This document shows positions 43,156-53,628 of a stretch of 64,000 bases of DNA, piece after piece. Under the pieces are notes generated by a model. The model searched no databases. It saw only the letters and a program-made list of their open reading frames with translations, and was not told the origin of the DNA. The DNA is taken from the NCBI RefSeq assembly GCF_003666015.1, contig NZ_QPLT01000009.1, positions 1 to 64,000 of the forward strand, in the 5' to 3' direction. Position 1 is the first letter of the stretch. Each line of letters starts with the position of its first letter. A program made the position numbers and the translations under genes. This stretch comes from Halorubrum sp. Atlit-26R (GTDB lineage Archaea > Halobacteriota > Halobacteria > Halobacteriales > Haloferacaceae).

Positions 43156-44955
43156 GTGACGGGAACCGATACCCAGCGGTTGACCCGCCTCCGCGAGGGC
43201 GTCGAGTCGCACGCGCTGACCGCGCTCGCGGTCCTCACCAGCGCCGCGCTCGTCGTCGCCTTCTACTACCCGACCGCGACCGTCCTGATCGAGGCGGTCG
43301 TCGTCGACGGCGCCGTCACCCTCGCAACCTTCGCCGACGTTCTCACCGACCCGTTCTACTTCGGGGAGCTCGCGCGGCTGCTGTCCGGCGAGTCGCCGAC
43401 CGCGGTCGCGCGCTCGCTGCTCTCGCCGGACCGCCGGCTCGGGATCGTCGGCTTCACCGCCTACCAAGCCGTCCTCTCGACGCTCGCGAGCGTCGCCTTG
43501 GGGCTCCCGGCCGCCTACCTGCTCGCGCGCTTCGAGTTCCCCGGCCGACGGACGCTGCGCTCGCTGACCATCGTCCCGTTCGTCCTCCCGTCGATCATGG
43601 TCGCGGTCGGGTTCGTCGCCACGTTCGGGGAAAACGGGACGCTGAACGCCGCGCTGACGGCCGTCGGACTCCCACCGGTCGACCTGCTTTTCACTCTCGA
43701 AGCGGTGGTGATCGCCCACGCGTTCTACAACGCGCCGCTCGTCGCGCGCGTGACGACCGCGGCGTGGGAGTCGGTGGACGCGAGCGCGGTCGAGACCGCG
43801 CGGAGCCTCGGGGCCGGCCCGGTCCGGGCGTTCGTCGACGTGGTCGCGCCGCAGGTGTACCCCGCCGTGCTGACGGGCGCGGCGCTCACCTTCGTGTTCA
43901 CCTTCGGCACGTTCCCCATCGTCCTCGCGCTCGGCGGGTTCCAGCTGGCGACCGTCGAGGTGTTCGTCTACCGCTTAGTGCGCGACCTGAGCTACGCCGA
44001 GGCCGCGGCGTTAGCGATCGTCGAGCTCGTGATCTCGCTCGGGGTCCTGCTGGCGTACCTCCGGTACGAGGCCCGAAGCTCGACGAACACCCGCGGCGCG
44101 CGGCCGCTGCCGCGGCGACCGCTGTTCCCGCCCGCGCCGACCCTCCGCGAGCTGCTGCCGCGGGCCGGACTCGGGGCCTACGCGGTCGTCGCCGGAGTCG
44201 TCTTCCTCGCGCCGATCGCGTCGATGGTCCTCGCGAGCGTCACGGGCGGCGACGGCGCGCTCACCCTCGACCACTACCGGTTCCTCGTCGAGCGCCAGCA
44301 GACGGGCGCGGCGTTTCAGGTGCGGCCGTGGCCCGCCATCCGGAACTCGCTCGTCTTCGCGACGGGGGCGACGCTGCTCGCGCTCCCGATGGGCGTCGTC
44401 GTCGCGGTGCTGACCACGCGGCGGTACCGCGGGCGGACGCTGGTCGACGCGGCCGCGATGGCGCCGCTGGCGGTGTCCGGGATCATCGTCGGGCTCGGGC
44501 TCCTCCGGGGGCTCGTCTTCGGCGTCGAGATCGCGGGGTGGCGGATCGCCGCGAGCGGCGCGGTCGCGATCGTCGTCGCGCACGCGGTCTCGGGCTACCC
44601 GTTCGTCGTGCGCACCGTCTCGCCCGGGCTCGCCGGGTTAGACCGGTCGCTCGTCGAGTCGGCGCGGGCGCTCGGCGCGTCGCGGGCGAGAGTGATCCGC
44701 GACGTGGAGCTGCCCCTCGTCTGGCCCGCGGTCGTCGCGGGCGCGGCGTTCGCGTTCGCCATCTCGATCGGCGAGTTCACGTCGACCGTCGTGCTGGCGA
44801 CCGGCGCCCACGCGTACACGATGCCCGTCGCGATCGAACGCTTCATCGGGCGGCGGCTCGGACCGGCGACCGCCATGGGCGTCGTCCTGCTGGTCGTCAC
44901 CGGCCTCAGCTTCGTCGTCATCGAGCGGCTCGGGGGTGAACACCGTGGGCTCTGA
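43156..44955 (+). CDS. thiP: Thiamine-type ABC transporter permease (fused double domain)
   Basis: 599 residues from GTG 43156, about 12 membrane helices in two ABC-permease halves. Each half has an EAA coupling loop: E-T-A-R-S-L-G-A-G-P-V-R-A-F-V-D-V-V-A-P in the first and E-S-A-R-A-L-G-A-S-R-A-R-V-I-R-D-V in the second. The fused arrangement is that of ThiP and FbpB-type permeases. It begins 28 bp after thiB and overlaps the ATPase gene by 20 bases, so the three genes are one operon. Confidence 0.92.
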   Translation: MTGTDTQRLTRLREGVESHALTALAVLTSAALVVAFYYPTATVLIEAVVVDGAVTLATFADVLTDPFYFGELARLLSGESPTAVARSLLSPDRRLGIVGFTAYQAVLSTLASVALGLPAAYLLARFEFPGRRTLRSLTIVPFVLPSIMVAVGFVATFGENGTLNAALTAVGLPPVDLLFTLEAVVIAHAFYNAPLVARVTTAAWESVDASAVETARSLGAGPVRAFVDVVAPQVYPAVLTGAALTFVFTFGTFPIVLALGGFQLATVEVFVYRLVRDLSYAEAAALAIVELVISLGVLLAYLRYEARSSTNTRGARPLPRRPLFPPAPTLRELLPRAGLGAYAVVAGVVFLAPIASMVLASVTGGDGALTLDHYRFLVERQQTGAAFQVRPWPAIRNSLVFATGATLLALPMGVVVAVLTTRRYRGRTLVDAAAMAPLAVSGIIVGLGLLRGLVFGVEIAGWRIAASGAVAIVVAHAVSGYPFVVRTVSPGLAGLDRSLVESARALGASRARVIRDVELPLVWPAVVAGAAFAFAISIGEFTSTVVLATGAHAYTMPVAIERFIGRRLGPATAMGVVLLVVTGLSFVVIERLGGEHRGL

Positions 44956-46096
44956 GCGCGGCACGGGGGGTAGAGGCGACGAGACTGACGCCCCCGTCGC
45001 CGTCGAGCTCGACGGCGTGACGAAGCGTTACGGCGAGACGGCCGCCGTCGACGACGTGACCCTCCGGGTGCGCGAGGGGGAGTTCTTCACGCTCGTCGGC
45101 CCTTCCGGCTGCGGGAAGACGACCACTCTCCGGCTGATCGCGGGGTTCGAGGAGCCGACCTCGGGGACGGTCCGGTTCGCCGGCGAGTCGATGGCCGGCG
45201 TCCCGCCCGAGGCCCGCGACGTGGGCGTCGTGTTCCAGAGCTACGCGCTGTTCCCGCACATGACCGTCGGCGAGAACGTCGCGTACGGGCTGAACTTCGC
45301 CGACCCGCCCGAAGGGACGACGCGCGACGAGCGCGTCGCGGAGCTGCTCGAACTCGTCGACCTGCCGGACGCCGCCGACCGCGACCCGGAGAGCCTCTCG
45401 GGCGGGCAACAGCAGCGGATCGCGATGGCGCGGGCGCTCGCGCCCGGGCCCGACGTGCTCCTCCTCGACGAGCCGATGAGCGCGCTCGACGCCCGCCTGC
45501 GCGAGCGACTGCGCGCGCAGGTGAAGCGGATTCAGTCCGAACTGGGTATCACCACGATATACGTCACCCACGACCAGGAGGAGGCGCTGGCCGTCTCGGA
45601 CCGCGTCGCGGTGATGAACGACGGGACGCCCGAGCAGGTGGCTCCCCCCAGAACGGTCTACCGCGAGCCCGCGACCCGGTTCGTCGCGGAGTTCGTCGGC
45701 GACAACAACGTGTTCGCGGGCAGCGTCGTCGACGCGCCCGCGGAGAACGAACTCGCGGTCGACGTCGACGGCGGCGACGAGACCCTCCGCGTGCGAACCG
45801 ACGCCGACCCCGGCACAGCCGCGTCGGTCGGCGACCGGATCGCCTTCTGCGTCCGTCCGGAGAACCTCCGCGTCGCGGGCGCGGACGGGAATCCCGGAGA
45901 CGCCGCGTCCCCCGCGGGCGAGAACGCCCTCCGAGCGACCGTCGCCAGCGCGGAGTTCCTCGGCGAGACGACGCGCGTCACGCTCGACTGGGGCGACCGC
46001 GAGCTCGTAGTCCGCGTCGTCGACCCGATCGACGGCGCGGTCGCGGTCGGGTTCGACCCCGAAGACGCGCACGTGATCGAGGTCGAATCGCGGTGA
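44936..46096 (+). CDS. ABC transporter ATP-binding protein (thiamine-type cassette)
   Basis: 386 residues from GTG 44936 (GTG 44945 also possible). Walker A G-P-S-G-C-G-K-T-T, Q loop V-F-Q-S-Y-A-L-F-P, signature L-S-G-G-Q-Q-Q-R, Walker B V-L-L-L-D-E-P-M-S-A-L-D and switch His in T-H-D-Q-E-E-A. A C-terminal TOBE-like region (about 260-386; F-C-V-R-P-E-N-L) is typical of importers of the CUT1/FbpC/PotA kind. It energises the ThiB-ThiP importer. A MITE begins four bases after the stop. Confidence 0.9.
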   Translation: MNTVGSERGTGGRGDETDAPVAVELDGVTKRYGETAAVDDVTLRVREGEFFTLVGPSGCGKTTTLRLIAGFEEPTSGTVRFAGESMAGVPPEARDVGVVFQSYALFPHMTVGENVAYGLNFADPPEGTTRDERVAELLELVDLPDAADRDPESLSGGQQQRIAMARALAPGPDVLLLDEPMSALDARLRERLRAQVKRIQSELGITTIYVTHDQEEALAVSDRVAVMNDGTPEQVAPPRTVYREPATRFVAEFVGDNNVFAGSVVDAPAENELAVDVDGGDETLRVRTDADPGTAASVGDRIAFCVRPENLRVAGADGNPGDAASPAGENALRATVASAEFLGETTRVTLDWGDRELVVRVVDPIDGAVAVGFDPEDAHVIEVESR

Positions 46097-46099
46097 ACG

Positions 46100-46321
46100 G
46101 GTCGCGTTAAGTTAGTACTCACCTAGCTGCTGTCATGCGATTTTTTGTAGTGTTCTGGAATGTTGTAGCGGATCGTGTTCTGAGGATCAACGAGAAGGAG
46201 AACTGAGAAGGCAGATCCAGTTTCTCCCGGAGTTACTACCTATCTTGAGTATATAAATCGGCTTTCCAAAACTCGCGGGATACTCTTGCCGTCTTGCGTT
46301 TCTGCTTAACTTAACGCGACC
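46100..46321 (-). mobile_element. 222-bp MITE, copy 2 (inverted)
   Basis: Reverse-complement copy of the element at 28305-28526, same length, one base difference seen, with the same 15-bp terminal repeats. The left flank is GGTGAACG and the right flank is ATCTTTAG. The right flank is the exact reverse complement of the right flank of copy 1 (CTAAAGAT). This is expected for an 8-bp target duplication split by inversion between the two copies. The element lies between the ABC ATPase stop and repeat copy E. Confidence 0.88.
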
Positions 46322-46337
46322 ATCTTTAGTGGGGCAG

Positions 46338-46674
46338 TTTATAAGTGAAATCTCGACGTTGCCGTCGGTTGTTTATAAGTGATCGATGCTACTGCGGTGA
46401 GGGCTTCCAAAGCCCCAGCCGTCGTGGGCGGTGTACGCTCGCTGCGCTCCTCATTCGGTCGCTTCGCTCCCTCATTCCGGTGCTTACGTCGCCTACACCG
46501 CCCACGACGGCTGCCCCTTTGAGTCCCACCCCACACCGCACAGCACCGCAGCCTCACACCTCCCCAACCTCGCCGCTCACGCCCTGCGGGCGTTCGCGGC
46601 GTCCCTCGCGGGCTGGCTCGCGGCCGCCGGTGGCGGCCGCTCGCAGGCGCGCCACCGCACTTTCTTCTTATAAG
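46338..46674 (+). repeat. Structured intergenic repeat, copy E (candidate ncRNA)
   Basis: Sense on the plus strand. Left TTTATAAG boxes at 46338-46345 and 46372-46379, right CTTATAAG at 46667-46674. One leader motif (CTTCCAAAGCCCCAG, from about 46404). Main stem arms are 46408-46435 and 46494-46521, one pair longer than the others; the paired segment CCGTCGTGGGCGG is the most divergent in the set but remains fully complementary. The 3' domain hairpins CCGC/GCGG and GCGGCCGCC/GGCGGCCGC are visible. It lies between convergent ABC ATPase and uvrA genes, just after MITE copy 2. The remaining 150 bp to uvrA shows no gene. Confidence 0.8.
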
Positions 46675-46827
46675 CACTCGTCGCAGTCGCTCACGGCTAT
46701 TTAAATACCACATCGCGGCCGGCGATCTGCGATACCCCTTCTCGGTATCGCTCAACGACCGGAAATCTCAGTTGCGTCTCCGTTCGGTTCGAGATACCAA
46801 ATCTCGACTGGGCGCGCCCCTCTTTCG

Positions 46828-49779
<2,952 letters not shown>

Positions 49780-49886
49780 TTCACGCGTCCCTTGCGGGCG
49801 CGCGCGGGAATAGTCGTCGGTCGCGGGGGTCGGTTGTCGTCGGCACCGGGGATCGCTCGGCGGGGAGGCCGCCGAACCCGGACGGC

Positions 49887-52112
49887 TCAGCGCGTCACGA
49901 ACTCGGCGGGCGGCGAGAGGTCGCGCCGGCCGCCGAGGGTGACGAGGAAGAGGACGCCCACCCCGAGCCCGTACGCGATCATCAGGGGGATCGTCGCGAG
50001 GAACATCGTGATCACGTCGGCGGGGGTGAACACGGCCGCGATGAGCATGATCCCGACCGTCACCTCGCGCCAGCGGTTCCGGAACACGCGGTACGGGACG
50101 CCCGCGTTGTTCAACAGGACCATCGCGATCGGGATGTCGGCGAGGAAGCCGATCCCGATGGTGGTGTAGATGACGAGCCAGAGGAAGTCGCTCACCTGGT
50201 AGGTGATCACCATGTCGGCGAGGCGCGCGTCGGTGACGAGCCAGCCGATGATCCCGGGCGCGATGGTCGTGTACCCGAGCACGAAGCCGCCGATCATGCC
50301 GGCGCCGAGCGCGCCCGCCCACAGGTACACCTGGTAGATCCGCCCCGCGACGAAGCCGCGCTCGCGGAGCGCGGGCCACGCGTAGTAGAGGGCCACGGGG
50401 AACGCGGCGAAGATCCCGAGCATCACCGAGAACTTCACCATGAAGATGAGCGCCTCGACCGGGTGGAGGGTGATGATGTTGATCCCGCCCTCGACCTCCG
50501 CGGGCACGCGCCGTTCGAGGTCGCCGCGCACCGTGCCGAGGCCGCCGAGGTACAGCCACGTGAACGCGGCCGCCATCACGGCGCCGAACACCGCGACGAT
50601 CCGGAACGACCGCGTGCGCAGCGAGTCGAAGATGAACTTGAGGTCCTTGTAGTAGCCGCCGATGTCGTCCTCGGCCGCCTCCTCCTCGCCGTCCGTGAGC
50701 TCGGCGAGGAACGTCGAGCTCGCGCGCGAAGTCCGGTTCTGGACGGAGCCGACGAGGCCGCCCTCGTCCGCGTCGCCGCCTCTCGCGCCGTCTGCGCCCG
50801 CCGCGTCGCTCGCGTCGGAGTCGCCGTCACCGTCGCTCCCCTCGTTCACCTCGTCGAAGCGGTCGAGGATCGCCTGCGCCTTCTCCGGGTCGTCGTCGTC
50901 GATCGCGGCCTGCGCGAGCGCGAGCGATTCCTCCTCCTCCATCTCGGCGAAGGCGTCCGCGGGGGCCGCTCGGACGCCCGCGGCGTCGAGTTCGCTCACG
51001 TCGATGGCGGTCGGGTCGCCGTACTGGTGGCCCGCGCTCGTCGTGTCGAGGTCGGTGTACACCGCCCACAGCGTCGCGACGGCGGCGAACGCGAGCGCCC
51101 ACAGCGCGGCGTAGATCGCGAGCGCGGTCGCGGGGTCGAGGCCGAGCCCCTCGCCCGGCGCGAGGAAGCGGCGGCTGCTCCCCGCGAGCCGCAGCAGGTC
51201 GTTGAACGCGGTCCGGCCGCCGTACTCGTAGAAGCCGTACACGAGCGCGCCGCCGAGGACGGTCGCGCCCCCGACGACGTTCCAGTGGTTCCGGACCGCG
51301 CCGAGCACGTCGATGCGGTCGGAGCTCCGCTTCGCCGTGACGACGAGCTTCGCGAGGTAGAGGCTGAAGCCGTATAAGGCGACCAGCGGGAACGCCCACA
51401 GCAGCTGGGTGAACGGGTCCGGCGGGGAGAAGACGGCGCCGAAGACGAAGATGGCGACGACCGCGTAGCGCCACTTGTCGCGGAACGTCTCGTACGGGAC
51501 GATCTCGGCGTACGAGAGGCCGGTGATCACCATCGGCATCTGCCCGGCGAGCCCGAAGGAAAGCGAGAGGAAAACGATGAACTCCGTCCACATCACGATC
51601 CCGTAGGTCGGCTGGATGTCGGCCTCCAGGCCGAACTCCGCGAGGAAGCCGAACATCAGCGGGAAGAAGGCCAACACGCCGTAGGCGACGCCGGCGGAGA
51701 ACAGGCCGGCGGCGAGCAGCCCGAGGAGCGCGAGCTTCCAGCGGGCGATCGGGGACTGCGGCCACATGCCGCGGGCGCGGAGCTCGTCGCGGGTGACGTA
51801 GATCAGCGGCGGGACCGCGACGATCGCGCCGACGATCAGCCCGATCTTCGCCTGGAGGAGGATCACCTCGAACGGGGTCGTCGCGATGATGTCGGCCTCC
51901 TCGGCGACCGCGGCGCTCATGTTCGACTCCGTCACCTCCCGGAGCCGGTCCCAGATGTACGTCCGGAGCGCCCAGAACGTCGCGAGGAAGCCGATCAGGA
52001 AGACGACGAACACCTTCTGGAGGTCCTTCTGGATCGACCGAAGGAACGCCTTCGCCGTCTCTTGGCCCTCCGCGATCGACCGTTGGGTGTCCTCGTCGAG
52101 GGCGCTCGCCAT
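49887..52112 (-). CDS. tatCt: TatCt: tandem TatC twin-arginine translocase
   Basis: 741 residues from ATG 52110-52112. Two TatC-like halves (about residues 1-290 and 470-741), giving roughly 14 membrane helices, joined by an acidic linker with A-Q-A-A-I-D-D-D-D-P-E-K-A. First half: Y-A-E-I-V-P-Y-E-T-F-R-D-K-W-R-Y and F-S-P-P-D-P-F-T-Q. Second half: G-V-P-Y-R-V-F-R-N-R-W-R-E and F-T-P-A-D-V-I-T. Fused TatCt is known only in haloarchaea, where most secretion is by Tat; it exports folded R-R proteins such as the lipoproteins at 41-43 kb. Divergent from tatCo. Confidence 0.94.
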   Translation of the reverse strand: MASALDEDTQRSIAEGQETAKAFLRSIQKDLQKVFVVFLIGFLATFWALRTYIWDRLREVTESNMSAAVAEEADIIATTPFEVILLQAKIGLIVGAIVAVPPLIYVTRDELRARGMWPQSPIARWKLALLGLLAAGLFSAGVAYGVLAFFPLMFGFLAEFGLEADIQPTYGIVMWTEFIVFLSLSFGLAGQMPMVITGLSYAEIVPYETFRDKWRYAVVAIFVFGAVFSPPDPFTQLLWAFPLVALYGFSLYLAKLVVTAKRSSDRIDVLGAVRNHWNVVGGATVLGGALVYGFYEYGGRTAFNDLLRLAGSSRRFLAPGEGLGLDPATALAIYAALWALAFAAVATLWAVYTDLDTTSAGHQYGDPTAIDVSELDAAGVRAAPADAFAEMEEEESLALAQAAIDDDDPEKAQAILDRFDEVNEGSDGDGDSDASDAAGADGARGGDADEGGLVGSVQNRTSRASSTFLAELTDGEEEAAEDDIGGYYKDLKFIFDSLRTRSFRIVAVFGAVMAAAFTWLYLGGLGTVRGDLERRVPAEVEGGINIITLHPVEALIFMVKFSVMLGIFAAFPVALYYAWPALRERGFVAGRIYQVYLWAGALGAGMIGGFVLGYTTIAPGIIGWLVTDARLADMVITYQVSDFLWLVIYTTIGIGFLADIPIAMVLLNNAGVPYRVFRNRWREVTVGIMLIAAVFTPADVITMFLATIPLMIAYGLGVGVLFLVTLGGRRDLSPPAEFVTR

Positions 52113-52134
52113 ACGGAGGGCGAAGGCCGTCGCC

Positions 52135-52150
52135 GTTATCAACCTTTTCG
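52135..52150 (-). promoter_or_regulatory. Promoter of tatCt, mirror of the tatCo promoter
   Basis: The 16-mer GTTATCAACCTTTTCG (minus strand CGAAAAGGTTGATAAC) lies 23 bases upstream of the tatCt start. Its exact reverse complement lies at 52254-52269, 24 bases upstream of tatCo. The distance fits BRE plus TATA for a leaderless or near-leaderless mRNA, with CGAAAA as the BRE-like part and TTGATA as the TATA-like part. Confidence 0.6.
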
Positions 52151-52253
52151 ACCGCGGGCGCTCCCGCCGACGACGCTCCCCGTCGATCCGGCGGCCGACG
52201 CCCCCGGACGCGCCGGCGAACGGGGCCGATCGACCCCGCGCGGCGCCGCTATC

Positions 52254-52269
52254 CGAAAAGGTTGATAAC
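52254..52269 (+). promoter_or_regulatory. Promoter of tatCo, mirror of the tatCt promoter
   Basis: CGAAAAGGTTGATAAC, 24 bases before ATG 52294, is identical to the element in front of the divergent tatCt. The identity over 16 bases and equal spacing suggest that both genes are read from matched core promoters, or bound by one regulator, at equal strength. The 103 bp between the elements hold no other feature. Confidence 0.6.
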
Positions 52270-52293
52270 CGCCCGGTCGCGTAGGGCAACTGA

Positions 52294-53565
52294 ATGGACG
52301 ACTCGGACCGGTCGCGCGACGACGACTCGGCCGCCGCTGACGGGTCGACCGACGAGGGCGAACCCGAAAGCGACGGCGCCGTCGACCCCGAGTCCGAGAG
52401 CGGCGACTCCGCCGACGAGGAGTCGTCAGAGAGCGTCGAATCCGAGGTGGCTCCCGAGGTCGAACCCGAGGTTGAGTCTGCTGCGAGCGACGCGGAGATG
52501 TCTGCTGCGAGCGACCAAGCGGACTCCGACGAAGGCGACGAAGCGGAGGGATCCGACTCCGAGTCGTCGGACACGTTCTCGGACCCGGACGAAGTGGTCG
52601 AGGCCGAGGACGCCGGTCGGTCGGCCGCGCTCGACGACGGGAACGAATCCGACGACGCGGCCGAGCCCGACGCTGGGGCGGCGGACGAGGAGTCGGCAGA
52701 CGCCGCTGCGGCGGACGACGCGACGACGGAGGGCGCCGAGAGCCTCGGCGACGGCGGCGCCCCGACGACGACCGCCGACGCCGCGGACCCCGCGACCGCC
52801 GGCGTGCCGGCGACCGACGACGACGAGCCGTTCGAGGGGATCGAGGGCCCCGAGACGGACGAGGAGATGCCGCTGGCGGCCCACATCGAGGAGATGATGC
52901 GCCGGCTGGCGGTCGTCTTCCTCTTCGGCGGGCTGGCGACGCTCGTCGTCGTCACCGAGTCGACGGAGCTGATCAACTACTTCTGGAGCTACCACATCCC
53001 GGCGCCGATGGAGAACCGGCCGCGGCTGTACGGCCCGCTCGAACTCCCGCTCACCCGGCTGAAGGTCGCCGGGCTCGCGGGCGTCGTGGTCGGGCTCCCG
53101 GCGTTCGTCTACGAGACGTACCGGTTCATGCGGCCGGGACTGTACCAGACGGAGCGGCGCTATTACCTCGCCGCGGTGCCGACGAGTCTCGTGCTCGGCG
53201 GGATCGGGATCGCGTTCGCGCACTTCCTCGTGTTGCCCGCGATCTTCTCGTACTTCACCACCTACACCGCCGACGCGGCGACGATCGCCTTCGGGCTCGC
53301 GGAGACGTTCAACCTGATCGTCATCATGCTCGCGTTCATGGCGATCGTCTTCCAGATCCCGCTTTTCATCATGCTCGCGATCATGATGAACCTCGTCACG
53401 CGGCAGTGGTTAGAGGCGAAGCGGCTGATCTTCTGGGGGTCGTTCCTCGGGATCGCCTTCCTGTTCAGCCCCGACCCGACCGGGATGGCGCCGATCATCG
53501 TGACGCTGACGATGATCGTCCTCTTCGAGGGGACGCTCGCGATACTGCGCTGGACCGGAAACTAG
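52294..53565 (+). CDS. tatCo: TatCo translocase with long acidic N terminus
   Basis: 423 residues. Residues 1-185 are a disordered acidic extension made mostly of D, E, S, A (S-E-S-G-D-S, D-E-A-E-G-S). The TatC domain follows: E-M-P-L-A-A-H-I-E-E-M-M-R-R-L-A-V (the conserved H-L-x-E-L-R-x-R start), F-V-Y-E-T-Y-R-F-M-R-P-G-L-Y, Q-I-P-L-F-I-M-L-A-I and F-S-P-D-P-T-G-M. Six helices. Partner of TatCt in the haloarchaeal Tat pathway. Ends 63 bp before a T-rich stretch (CTTTTTTTCC around 53596-53606) that may terminate transcription. Confidence 0.93.
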   Translation: MDDSDRSRDDDSAAADGSTDEGEPESDGAVDPESESGDSADEESSESVESEVAPEVEPEVESAASDAEMSAASDQADSDEGDEAEGSDSESSDTFSDPDEVVEAEDAGRSAALDDGNESDDAAEPDAGAADEESADAAAADDATTEGAESLGDGGAPTTTADAADPATAGVPATDDDEPFEGIEGPETDEEMPLAAHIEEMMRRLAVVFLFGGLATLVVVTESTELINYFWSYHIPAPMENRPRLYGPLELPLTRLKVAGLAGVVVGLPAFVYETYRFMRPGLYQTERRYYLAAVPTSLVLGGIGIAFAHFLVLPAIFSYFTTYTADAATIAFGLAETFNLIVIMLAFMAIVFQIPLFIMLAIMMNLVTRQWLEAKRLIFWGSFLGIAFLFSPDPTGMAPIIVTLTMIVLFEGTLAILRWTGN

Positions 53566-53628
53566 ATCCGGTCGCTGCTGTGGGACTGGACAAAATCTTT
53601 TTTTCCACCCCTTATCGACTGGACTGGT

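Noticed and set aside
49780-50559. N-terminal extension of UvrA reading through into tatCt
   Set aside because: The extension has arginine/histidine-rich shadow composition, overlaps the end of tatCt in another frame, and UvrA similarity begins exactly at M-S-K-D-Y-I-E.
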